NCBI GenBank assembly: GCA_938036665.1 | Contig: CALHWR010000078.1 | Span: 1-32,055, forward strand | Length of the DNA: 32,055 nt | From: an uncultured Collinsella sp. | GTDB taxonomy: Bacteria; Actinomycetota; Coriobacteriia; Coriobacteriales; Coriobacteriaceae | Reading direction: 5' to 3' | Part shown: in pieces, positions 1 to 7,858 of the stretch | How the letters are laid out: each line of letters starts with the position of its first letter | How positions within the stretch are numbered: position 1 is the stretch's first letter | Position numbers and translations under genes: made by a program | Notes under the pieces: generated by a model | Seen by the model: only the letters and a program-made list of their open reading frames with translations | Database searches by the model: none | What the model was told of the DNA's origin: nothing

Positions 1-179
1 CACCGAGCAGACTGAAGCCCACCGGCCTAATGGCTTGGCGTCAGCATGCCGCGATCCGGTCGCACGGAGAGCATTTCCCAGTTGACAAAACTATAGGAAC
101 ACCCCCCGCAATAGCTCATCGATGGCGGGATTCTCTATACTGGGTCACATATGACGGTATCGCGCCAAAGGAGAACGCC

Positions 180-707
180 GTGACCACGTCGCAGATATCC
201 CTGCTCGCGCTCATCTTGGTTGGGGGCATCGGCATCCTGCTTATCGGAGTGAGCGCGCTCATGAAAGCCGTCGCTCGCAAGAAAGCCAAGGCCTGTACCG
301 CCGTGACCATGGGAACGGTCATCAACCATCGCTTTATGGGCGAAGGCAGGATGTATCCCGTTTTGGAATACATCGTCGACGGCACGCAATACCGCGCGAA
401 AAAACAATTCCGTGGCATAAAGACCAAAAGCTTGTCGGGACTCCCCATCCGCACGCAAGCCACCGCCCACGAAGACGCCAAGGGCTGGCTGCACGTGCAG
501 ACAGGCCCCATCGCCCGCCTAGGCACCCTCGCGGAGCAGCTTTGGCCCCTCGGTAGCCAAATGACCGTGTACTACAACCCCAGCAACCCAGACAAAAGCT
601 ATGTCGAACGCCCCATCGTGGGCAACTTTGCCACACTGATGTTTAACATCGCAGGCTTCTTGCTCATCGCGATGAGCATCTTGCTCTATGTTCTTATCCA
701 GCGCTAG
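180..707 (+). CDS. DUF3592-like membrane protein
   Basis: A 175-residue protein with a membrane segment at each end (about residues 5-27 and 152-172) and a soluble middle. The middle matches the DUF3592 pattern: a 'PVLEYIVDG' strand followed by 'VYYNPSNPDKSYVE'. The molecular function of this family is unknown to me. The open frame extends upstream to 30, but I place the start at the GTG at 180: an AAAGGAG sequence at 167-173 lies six bases before it, and the first hydrophobic helix begins right after it. The upstream extension is polar and has no ribosome site. The next gene starts 63 bases downstream on the same strand, so the two may be co-transcribed. A TTGACA at 82-87 has no convincing -10 partner. 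Confidence 0.75.
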   Translation: MTTSQISLLALILVGGIGILLIGVSALMKAVARKKAKACTAVTMGTVINHRFMGEGRMYPVLEYIVDGTQYRAKKQFRGIKTKSLSGLPIRTQATAHEDAKGWLHVQTGPIARLGTLAEQLWPLGSQMTVYYNPSNPDKSYVERPIVGNFATLMFNIAGFLLIAMSILLYVLIQR

Positions 708-770
708 CTCAAACTGATGCACCCCGCGCCCCATGCGCCGCAACGACCGTTACGACACCAAGGATCAGCC

Positions 771-1904
771 ATGGCAACACTTTCCGAACAAGAACGTAAG
801 CGCATCCAGCGATACTGCATCTATCCCAAGGTTGCCGGTGCGGCGCTTGCCATGGCATTCGTGCTGCCATTTTTGATCATTCCCTTCGAAATGATTGACG
901 ACATCGTCTTCCATCACGAAGGCTTCCAAGAAACGGGCATGATAGCCGCCCTGGTGCTCACCGCCGTCGAGCTCGTCATCTTCTGCTATTGCGCGCTCGC
1001 GCCGCGCTTTGGCATGCGCGGCAAGCAGTGGAAAGAAATGCAGCGCCGACTCGCCGTCGAGCAGTCCGAGAAAGACCGCTCGGCACAAATCGCGGGCGTT
1101 ATTGGCACGCAGGCCGCCGCGCACCTGCTCAAGAACAGCGACAACGAGACCGCGCGCAACCTGGGTGGCGCGGCAGAAGTCGCCGCTGCCGTAGGCGCCG
1201 TCGCCACTGCAGCTGACGTGCTTACCGAGAGCTTCGCTAACGCAAGGGCCATGGCAGAGGCCTGTGGCGTGCCCATCCCCCGTGCGAAAAAGTGGATCAT
1301 CGCGCTTGTAGCACTGCCCCTCGTAATCGTGTGCGGTGCCTATATCCCGCAGCTGGCGCAGGGAAACATCGAGATGCAGGAGAACGCCGCGGCCGCGGCC
1401 GAGCAGATCGCCATCGCTCGCAAGGCATTAGAGCCCGCATGCGAGTACGTGTCCGCCGATGACCCCTACGAGCGATATCAAGATTACGGCTATCCCGTCC
1501 GCGGCTATCTGCACGAAGGCGACTCCGATACCCAGAAGACCTATACGTACCTGGATTTCGATAACAAGGGAACGCTCAAGGAAGTGAGCTACATAGCAGA
1601 GATCGACCCCGACGCGAGCCTTGAGGACAACCTCGCCCGCATCGAGCTCGACTTGGACGAGCTTTCCTCTGTTGTCCAAACCGTAGATGTCAAGACCGTG
1701 AGCCCCGAGCTCCTGGCACCGCAGAAACTCCCCGAAGAGTTTAGGCAGGCATTTTTGAACGGCTCACTCTACGAGAGAATCTCTATCAGGACGAGTGACG
1801 ACCCCGTCAAAACGTATTATTCGTTTGACACGGAACCCGAGGACGAGTTTGACGAGTACACCCATCCAAGTATCCGCATCACGCTGATGGGCAAAACAAA
1901 CTAA
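771..1904 (+). CDS. Hypothetical three-helix membrane protein
   Basis: A 377-residue protein I do not recognise. It shows two hydrophobic helices near the N-terminus (about residues 21-40 and 57-80), an Ala-rich amphipathic region (about 105-160), a third helix (about 175-193), and an acidic C-terminal domain that is probably outside the cell. The open frame begins at 717, but the ATG at 771 is preferred because AAGGA at 760-764 lies six bases upstream. The C-terminal 'DEFDEY' stretch recurs in a broken copy at 2109-2228, so this gene belongs to a small local paralogue family. A strong hairpin follows the stop codon directly. Confidence 0.7.
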   Translation: MATLSEQERKRIQRYCIYPKVAGAALAMAFVLPFLIIPFEMIDDIVFHHEGFQETGMIAALVLTAVELVIFCYCALAPRFGMRGKQWKEMQRRLAVEQSEKDRSAQIAGVIGTQAAAHLLKNSDNETARNLGGAAEVAAAVGAVATAADVLTESFANARAMAEACGVPIPRAKKWIIALVALPLVIVCGAYIPQLAQGNIEMQENAAAAAEQIAIARKALEPACEYVSADDPYERYQDYGYPVRGYLHEGDSDTQKTYTYLDFDNKGTLKEVSYIAEIDPDASLEDNLARIELDLDELSSVVQTVDVKTVSPELLAPQKLPEEFRQAFLNGSLYERISIRTSDDPVKTYYSFDTEPEDEFDEYTHPSIRITLMGKTN

Positions 1905-1939
1905 AAGGCGCGGGAGGGGCCACCCCCTTCCCGCGCCTT
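1905..1939 (+). terminator. Hairpin terminator after the 771-1904 gene
   Basis: Starting at the base after the stop codon, AAGGCGCGGGA pairs with the complementary TTCCCGCGCCTT, and the G-run and C-run inside the arms extend the stem. The loop is very short. Only a weak T-rich tail (TTCTATC) follows. Position and stem strength support an intrinsic terminator. Confidence 0.65.
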
Positions 1940-2108
1940 CTATCAAACACGACGGGCATCAAAACCGCTCGGTCTTACAGGTAAAGCTCCGGCTCCCTGT
2001 GCCTGGAGCATTCTTTTTCGAGCCTCATTGCCGTGGCTTTGAGCATGAGCTTGCTTTCTTGGGTAGCAAATCCGAGCTATCGAAAGTGCCGCCACTTGGC
2101 ACCGGCTA

Positions 2109-2228
2109 ATGCACTACAAAGTAACCGACAATCCGAAAGGAGTGCCCGAGGAAGAGTTCGACGAATACATCCGTCCGGAAATGAATCTTATGCTCTCAGC
2201 GAAGAAATGCCGGGGGCTTACGCTCTAG
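2109..2228 (+). pseudogene. C-terminal remnant of a paralogue of the 771-1904 gene
   Basis: A 39-codon frame ending in TAG encodes '...VPEEEFDEYIRPEMNLML...'. This resembles the C-terminus of the intact upstream protein ('EPEDEFDEYTHPSIRITLMG'). Upstream the same frame soon meets a stop at 2064-2066, and no ribosome site or membrane segments remain, so I read it as the tail of a decayed tandem duplicate. Similarity is limited to about 20 residues, so the relationship is probable, not certain. Apart from this remnant and the repeats listed separately, 1940-2464 shows no gene. Confidence 0.5.
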
Positions 2229-2257
2229 TTGGCGCTCGAGAACGCCGTCTATCTCTC

Positions 2258-2417
2258 GAGGTCTAATACTTTTCCCGAGAAGTGAACGGCTGTATTTGGA
2301 CCCCCGAAGCATTGACATTTTTAGACGTCAAAACCGCAGGAAATTGCTCGCCAAAAGTATCGATGCTTCGGGGGTCCGTTTTCGCTCGTTCACTTCTCGA
2401 GAAAAGTATTAGACCTC
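2258..2417. repeat. 160-bp near-perfect inverted repeat (MITE-like)
   Basis: The left arm at 2258-2312, beginning GAGGTCTAATACTTTTC, is matched by the reverse complement of the right arm at 2362-2417, which ends GTATTAGACCTC. Arms are about 55 bp with a handful of mismatches around a 49-bp spacer. No reading frame is contained, and I see no clear target-site duplication. Size and symmetry suit a miniature inverted-repeat element or a long RNA hairpin. Confidence 0.7.
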
Positions 2418-2435
2418 AATTTACATGCCACTCAG

Positions 2436-2464
2436 TGTGACAAAGGGGCTGTCCCTTTGTCACA
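2436..2464. repeat. Dispersed ACAAAGG/CCTTTGT hairpin repeat, copy 1
   Basis: TGTGACAAAGGGG, a short CTGT loop, then CCCTTTGTCACA. It abuts the stop codon of the minus-strand ABC transporter gene. Two related copies occur at 5882-5929 and 11791-11836, always at the 3' end of a gene. This copy keeps the second stem of the unit; the upstream CGCAT/ATGCG stem is absent. Confidence 0.7.
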
Positions 2465-5400
2465 TTATTCGGAGCGTAGGGCCTCCACGGGGTCTTTCTT
2501 GGATGCGCTGCGGGCCGGCAGCAGGCCGGCGACGACCGTCAGCAGCACCGACATCGCAATGAGTATCAACGCATCCTGCACGGGCAGGCTCATCAGGTTG
2601 GGGACCTGCTTGGCCGCAAGCGCCCAGGCATTAACCGGAAAGCTCACGAGCACCACGACGACAATGGCAAAGACGCCGGCGATGAGACCTTCGATAAACG
2701 TCTCGGCGTTGAACACGTTTGCCACGTTGCGCTTCGACGCGCCGATTGCGCGCAGAATACCAATCTCCTTTTTGCGCTCCAGCACGCTGATGTAGGTGAT
2801 GATGCCGATCATGATGGAACTCACCACTAGGCTAATGCTCACAAACGCAATGAGCACCAAGCTGATAGTATTCACGATGTCGGTCACCGAACCCATGATG
2901 ATGCCCATGTAGTCGGTGTACGAGATTGCCTGCTCGTCGTGGCCGGCGGCTTTGACCTGCTTGTTATAAGCATCGATGTGATCGAGCACGCGCTCCTTGG
3001 CCTCAAAATCGCGCGGGAAAATCTTGACCGAGATGGGGTCCGCCTCATCCGCATAGCCCAACGTGGTCAGATTGTTATCGTAGGTGAGCTGCGACGCCTT
3101 GGCGTAACTCATCATGAGCGAACTCAGGTCCTCGGCGTCCATGTTGAAATGGATGGCACGAGCAAAGGCACTCGCATCCACACGCATAGCGCTCGCCAGG
3201 TTGGCAATACTCGACGACATCTGTGTAGCCATCTGGCCCATGAGCCCCGCCGCGCCTGCTTTAAGCTGGGACGATACCGTTGTCGCAATCTGGTCGCTGA
3301 TTGTCTTGGTCACCTGGTCCATTGCCTGCTGCAGATACGGAGCCAGCTGCTTTTGGACATAGTCGGTCATCGCCTGTTGCAGGCGCTCGGCCAGGACATC
3401 GCCGCCGAGCGCCCTGAGCTGAGCCAGGTATTGCTGGGCTGCGGCATCATTCTCAAGATATGCCGAGAATGCGGCAGCGAGCTTTGACGCGTCTTTAAGG
3501 TCTTCGGGTGACAGCGCCTTAAACTGATCAGAGCGCATAAAGCCCTCAAACAGCTGGTTGGCAAGTGCTCCCACCTGCTGCATTTGCTCAGGCGTGAGCT
3601 CAAGACCATCAAAGATGCCCGAGAAATCTGGGGCCGGCGCTTTGGCCATGATGTCGCCGAAGTCGATGTCCTTCCCAACACCCGAAAGGTCAATGTCCAG
3701 GCCGGACAAGTCGAGACCAGAAAGGTCCATACCGCCGGCTGCGCCCGAGAGCGCAGACGTATCGAGTGAGAACGCGCTCTTCAGCGCCGCCTCGTCCACA
3801 CTGAACATGCTGCTCAAATCCACGCCTTGCTTGGCCTCGCCCTGCAGCTCGTCGAAGGTTTTGCCCGTAAAGACATCCGTCTCGGGGTGGGCAAGCTGCT
3901 CCTGCACAATCTGCGAATCGGCAGCACGCTCCATAAGCTGGCGAGTCAGCGCATGCGTATAGGCAATGCCCGGGGACAATGCGCTCGCGTTTGCCGTCTC
4001 GTTGGGTCGCACCACGCCCACAATGCGCACGTCAATACCGTCGGCAACCTTGGCTTTCATAAAGTCGGCGTCGCCAGACATGTCAGTCCACATGCCGGTC
4101 TCTTCGTTTTTGCGATAGGCATCGGCCGGCGACAACACCTTAAACGTCGTGGACAGTGCATCGTCGTAGGTAAAGTCGCTGCCGGTCTTGGGCGTCTTGA
4201 CCTTGCCGTCGGCCGTCATGGCACTGTTAACCAGGTCGTTGAGCTCATCGATATCCAGCGCGCCGATACTGTAGAGCGTGTAGTCGCCCACTGTTCCGCG
4301 GCTCGAAAGCACCATCACGGCCTCGTTGGCAGACGTAGGCCAATGGCCGGCAACGACATCGTACTGGCTGTCGAGCAGACTCTGGTCGTCAATCATCTCG
4401 TTAAAGACCGAGGTTCCCATGGAATCCATGCTCACCGTTGCCGCCGAACTTGCGCCGCCGCTCATGGCCTCGGTCATAGCGTTGGGCACCAGCCGGACAG
4501 GCTTCTCATCGCCCTTGCCCGCACGATAGACAACCGGCGTCACGCCGTAGCCGTACTGGATAGCGTTGACCTCTTTGTCGATACCGTCGCCGCCGTCGTC
4601 AAGCCATGCCTTAAAGCTTGTCATATCGTTAGATTTAACACTTGCGAACATGTCCTTTACGGCTGTGACCACAGGGATCTTGTCGGTTCCCTTAGCTTTG
4701 CCACCGGTAGCGTCATCGGACGAGCCCTCGCCCTTGGACGCCTCCTCATCGGTAGCCCCATGGCCGCCCATCATGGACGACAGGTCGTAGTCTTGTTTGG
4801 AAATCGTGAGCGGGTAGCTCGAGAGCGTGTCCTCCTCGACCTTTTTGATGTAGTCGTTTACGCCGTTGGAGAGCGCCAGGATTGCCGCAATGCCGATAAT
4901 GCCAATCGAACCCGCAAAGGCCGTCATGACCGTGCGGCCCTTCTTGGTCATGAGGTTTCGGGCAGAAAGCCCCAGCGCCGTCACAAAGCTCATCGAGGTT
5001 TTGCGCGTGGGCTTGGCCTCGCGACGCGCGGCCTCGGCAGCATCAAAGGGATCTGAATCGTCGGTGACCTTGCCGTCCGCCAGGTTGACAATGCGCGTGG
5101 CGTACTTGTACGCCAGCTCAGGATTGTGCGTGACCATGATGACCAGACGGTCGCGCGCAACGTCCTTGAGCAAATCCATGACCTGGACGGACGTCGTTGA
5201 GTCCAAGGCGCCGGTCGGCTCGTCAGCCAGCACAATCTCGGGGTCATTGATCAGAGCGCGGGCAATGGCCACGCGCTGCATCTGCCCGCCCGAAAGCTGG
5301 CTCGGGCGCTTGTCAACGTGCTCGCCCAGACCGACTGCCTCGAGCGCCTTGCGCGCACGTTGGCGGCGCTCGGCATGCCCCACGCCCGTGAGCGTAAGCG

Positions 5401-5719
5401 CCAACTCCACGTTTTCCAAAATGCTCTGATGCGGAATGAGGTTATAGCTCTGGAACACAAAGCCGATGCGATTATTGCGATAGGCATCCCAATCGCGGTC
5501 GTTGAAGTCCTTGGTCGAGATGCCGTCGATCAGCAAATCGCCCGAATCGAAATGATCGAGTCCACCGATGACGTTGAGCATCGTAGTTTTACCCGAACCC
5601 GAGGGACCCAGAATGGCTACGAACTCGTTATCGCGAAAAGACAGGCTTACGCTGTCGAGCGCTACCTGCGTAAACGACTGCGTAACGTACCTTTTGCAAA
5701 TATCTCTGAGATCCAGCAT
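2465..5719 (-). CDS. MacB/LolD-type ABC transporter, ATPase fused to FtsX-like permease
   Basis: A 1084-residue fusion. The N-terminal ABC domain has Walker A 'GPSGSGKTT' (38-46), signature 'LSGGQMQR', Walker B 'IVLADEPTGALD' and H-loop 'VTHN'. A transmembrane helix (about 260-280) follows, then an extracytoplasmic domain of roughly 550 residues, then three C-terminal helices with the FtsX permease signature 'LERKKEIGILRAIGASKRNV'. MacB-like pumps couple ATP hydrolysis to movements of an outer domain and export lipoproteins, peptides or antibiotics; the substrate here is unknown. The outer domain contains a 'DLSGLDLSGLDIDLSG' repeat and Gln/Ala-rich coiled-coil stretches. The frame extends to a TTG at 5728, but a GAGAGAGG ribosome site fits the ATG at 5719. 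It stands alone, and hairpin copy 1 sits at its 3' end. Confidence 0.9.
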   Translation of the reverse strand: MLDLRDICKRYVTQSFTQVALDSVSLSFRDNEFVAILGPSGSGKTTMLNVIGGLDHFDSGDLLIDGISTKDFNDRDWDAYRNNRIGFVFQSYNLIPHQSILENVELALTLTGVGHAERRQRARKALEAVGLGEHVDKRPSQLSGGQMQRVAIARALINDPEIVLADEPTGALDSTTSVQVMDLLKDVARDRLVIMVTHNPELAYKYATRIVNLADGKVTDDSDPFDAAEAARREAKPTRKTSMSFVTALGLSARNLMTKKGRTVMTAFAGSIGIIGIAAILALSNGVNDYIKKVEEDTLSSYPLTISKQDYDLSSMMGGHGATDEEASKGEGSSDDATGGKAKGTDKIPVVTAVKDMFASVKSNDMTSFKAWLDDGGDGIDKEVNAIQYGYGVTPVVYRAGKGDEKPVRLVPNAMTEAMSGGASSAATVSMDSMGTSVFNEMIDDQSLLDSQYDVVAGHWPTSANEAVMVLSSRGTVGDYTLYSIGALDIDELNDLVNSAMTADGKVKTPKTGSDFTYDDALSTTFKVLSPADAYRKNEETGMWTDMSGDADFMKAKVADGIDVRIVGVVRPNETANASALSPGIAYTHALTRQLMERAADSQIVQEQLAHPETDVFTGKTFDELQGEAKQGVDLSSMFSVDEAALKSAFSLDTSALSGAAGGMDLSGLDLSGLDIDLSGVGKDIDFGDIMAKAPAPDFSGIFDGLELTPEQMQQVGALANQLFEGFMRSDQFKALSPEDLKDASKLAAAFSAYLENDAAAQQYLAQLRALGGDVLAERLQQAMTDYVQKQLAPYLQQAMDQVTKTISDQIATTVSSQLKAGAAGLMGQMATQMSSSIANLASAMRVDASAFARAIHFNMDAEDLSSLMMSYAKASQLTYDNNLTTLGYADEADPISVKIFPRDFEAKERVLDHIDAYNKQVKAAGHDEQAISYTDYMGIIMGSVTDIVNTISLVLIAFVSISLVVSSIMIGIITYISVLERKKEIGILRAIGASKRNVANVFNAETFIEGLIAGVFAIVVVVLVSFPVNAWALAAKQVPNLMSLPVQDALILIAMSVLLTVVAGLLPARSASKKDPVEALRSE

Positions 5720-5881
5720 GGACGGCAACCTCTCTCGCGCGGGCGCGCTCGCCCGCTCCCCCGCCGTTCACGTTCGGCGCGTTTGTCCTACTCTATCCTC
5801 ATTTTTGGCCGATACCAGTGAAGAATGTAACGAACCGCGCCAAAAAACGAACGGGACAGCACGCCGCATGGCGCACCATCC

Positions 5882-5929
5882 CGCATATAACATCCCCGAT
5901 GCGACAAAGAGGCTGTCACTTTGTCACAT
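5882..5929. repeat. Dispersed hairpin repeat, copy 2
   Basis: The unit reads CGCAT-ATAACATCCCCG-ATGCG followed by ACAAAGAGG-CTGT-CACTTTGT-CACAT, giving two adjacent stems. It lies 11 bases past the 3' end of the minus-strand reductase gene. It matches the copy at 11791-11836 over about 45 bases, including the first stem. The rest of the 5720-5940 gap shows no gene. Confidence 0.7.
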
Positions 5930-5940
5930 TCCAATGCGCG

Positions 5941-7632
5941 CTACTTTTCGAGCCCGCACGGCATAACGTTAGCGCTGCCGCGGCGAGCCTCAGTCACGGC
6001 TGCAAAGAAGCGATAGCCGCCCGAGAAGTTAAAGCACTCAAAGCCATGCTGCGCCAAAATGCGGCAAGCAATGTAGCTGCGAATGCCGCTCTGGCAAATC
6101 ACGTAAACCGGCTTGGCCCGGTCGAGCTCGCCCAGGCGATTGCGCAAATCATCGACGGGAATGTTTACGAAACCATCGATATGCCCGCGCTCATACTCCC
6201 CTTCCGTACGAACATCGAGCAGCTGCACGCTGCCATCGCGTGGCAAGTTGGGCTCATCCTCCCAATGCCACTGCGCCAGTATGCCGCGATTGAGGTTCTC
6301 GATCATAAAGCCCGCCATATTGACGGGATCCTTCGCCGATGAATACGGCGGCGCGTATGCTAGGTCCAAATCCTTAAGCCTATCGCCGCGCATGCCTGCC
6401 TGGATGGCAGTCGCCAGAACGTCGATACGCTTGTCCACACCATCGATGCCCACGATTTGCGCACCCAGCAGGCGCAATCCCTGCTTCTCGAAGACAACCT
6501 TCATGGTCATGGGCGTTGCACCCGGATAATAACCCGCATGCGAACCGGGCGACAGGACCACGCTGTCGCAGTCAACTCCCGCCGCGTGTGCCGCCTTTTC
6601 GGATAGTCCCGTGCTTGCCGCCGTCAAGTCGAATACCTTGATAACCGATGAGCCCAACGATCCGAGGTAGCAGCTGTCCATGCCGGCTATGACATCGGCG
6701 ACGACACGCCCCTGCTTGTTGGCGGGGCCGGCGAGCGAAATGACCGCGTCCTCGCCGGTCACCTGATGCGTGACCTGCACGGCATCGCCCACGGCATACA
6801 CGTCGGCAGCAGAGGTCTCCATGCGGTCGTTGACCACAATAGCCCCCTTGATGCCCAGTTCGAGCCCCGCCTCTTGCGCCAGATGGCTCTCAGGTGCCAC
6901 GCCAATGGCAAGCAGCACCATATCGGCTCCGATAGGGTCATCGCCCGCAACATGGGTGACAACGCGGCCATCAACTTCCTCAAAACCTGTCACATCGGCC
7001 TTGAGGCGCAGATCGATACCGTGCTCACGCACCTCGGTATGCAAAAGGGTCGCCATGTCGTAATCCAGGTTGTTCATAAGCTGGACGGGACGCTGCAGAA
7101 GGGTCACCTGGAGCCCCAGCTCGCACAGATTCTCCGCCGTCTCGACGCCAATGAAGCCGCCGCCGATCACGACGGCACTGCTCGGTCGCCGCTCTCGAAC
7201 ATAGCTGTGAATACGCAGCGTGTCCTCAACGGTGCGTAGGCTAAAGATTTTATCCGAGTCGATGCCCGGCAACGCAGGGCGAATCGGCTTTGCACCCGGC
7301 GACAGGATGAGCTTGTCATACGTCTCGACAAATTCCTCGCCCGTCAGCATATTGCGAACCTCGACCGTATGCGAATCGGGATGGATGGCAAACACCTCGT
7401 GACTCGTCTTGACCGCAATGCGAAAGCGATCCCAAAAGCCCTTGGGAGACTGCAGCGTCAATGCGCTCTCTTCTTCTATCACGCCGCCAATGTAGTACGG
7501 AAGCCCACAGTTGGCATACGATACAAAACCCGTGCGCTCAAAGATGACAATTTGGGCCTGCTCGTCGAGTCTGCGCAAACGTGCCGCCGCCGATGCGCCG
7601 CCCGCGACGCCTCCAACGATAACCACCTTCAT
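5941..7632 (-). CDS. CoA-disulfide reductase with C-terminal rhodanese domain
   Basis: A 563-residue FAD- and NAD(P)H-dependent disulfide reductase fused to a rhodanese. The FAD-binding glycine motif is 'VGGVAGGASAAARLRR' near the start. The single redox cysteine is Cys42 in 'SYANCGLPYYIGG', as in CoA-disulfide reductases and NADH oxidases. A second dinucleotide motif is 'VVIGGGFIGVETAENL', and 'VYAVGDAVQV' is the second FAD motif. The C-terminal rhodanese (about 465-560) has its catalytic cysteine at 513 in 'CQSGIRSY'. Such fusions reduce CoA disulfide, CoA-persulfide or polysulfide and serve redox balance or sulfur metabolism in the cytoplasm. Half a stand-alone rhodanese gene lies two bases upstream on the same strand, suggesting an original sulfur-handling operon. 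Confidence 0.92.
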   Translation of the reverse strand: MKVVIVGGVAGGASAAARLRRLDEQAQIVIFERTGFVSYANCGLPYYIGGVIEEESALTLQSPKGFWDRFRIAVKTSHEVFAIHPDSHTVEVRNMLTGEEFVETYDKLILSPGAKPIRPALPGIDSDKIFSLRTVEDTLRIHSYVRERRPSSAVVIGGGFIGVETAENLCELGLQVTLLQRPVQLMNNLDYDMATLLHTEVREHGIDLRLKADVTGFEEVDGRVVTHVAGDDPIGADMVLLAIGVAPESHLAQEAGLELGIKGAIVVNDRMETSAADVYAVGDAVQVTHQVTGEDAVISLAGPANKQGRVVADVIAGMDSCYLGSLGSSVIKVFDLTAASTGLSEKAAHAAGVDCDSVVLSPGSHAGYYPGATPMTMKVVFEKQGLRLLGAQIVGIDGVDKRIDVLATAIQAGMRGDRLKDLDLAYAPPYSSAKDPVNMAGFMIENLNRGILAQWHWEDEPNLPRDGSVQLLDVRTEGEYERGHIDGFVNIPVDDLRNRLGELDRAKPVYVICQSGIRSYIACRILAQHGFECFNFSGGYRFFAAVTEARRGSANVMPCGLEK

Positions 7633-7634
7633 AG

Positions 7635-7787
7635 CTAACGCACCACCTTTCCCGTGTAGCCGCTTATGCCGCCGATATTCTTGACACTGCCATACCCAGA
7701 ACGCTTAAGAAAACTCACAGCTTGGTTGCTTCGCGCACCGCTCAGGCAATGCACGAAAAGCTGCGTGCCCTTTCGACGTATACCCAT
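7635..7787 (-). pseudogene. Half rhodanese gene (C-terminal part)
   Basis: A 50-codon frame encodes the C-terminal half of a single-domain rhodanese. It includes the active-site loop 'HCLSGARS' and the family's following 'SGYGSVKNIGGISGYTG' segment. Complete single-domain rhodaneses have about 95-110 residues, so the N-terminal half is missing. The putative start ATG has only a weak GGGG before it, and its 5' side runs straight into the terminator of the upstream operon. The stop lies two bases before the start of the reductase gene. The catalytic loop is intact, so a functional minimal peptide cannot be fully excluded, but truncation is the simpler reading. Confidence 0.6.
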
Positions 7788-7805
7788 GATGCTACCCCGA
7801 AGCAG

Positions 7806-7833
7806 AAAAAAGAGTCGCTGTTTCCAGCGACTC
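7806..7833 (-). terminator. Intrinsic terminator of the TlpA/NapH operon
   Basis: Read on the minus strand, a nine-base perfect stem GAGTCGCTG / CAGCGACTC with a four-base loop is followed by six T residues. It lies 25 bases past the stop of the thioredoxin-like lipoprotein gene. Confidence 0.9.
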
Positions 7834-7858
7834 CCCTTCAGTTGTCTGTCCCACGGAC

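Noticed and set aside
82..141. TTGACA at 82-87 as a promoter for the first gene
   Set aside because: No -10-like hexamer lies at 16-18 bases; the TATACT at 136-141 is far too distant.
3827..5056. 409-codon plus-strand frame
   Set aside because: Antisense of the ABC transporter gene, His/Arg-rich low-quality composition, no family motif.
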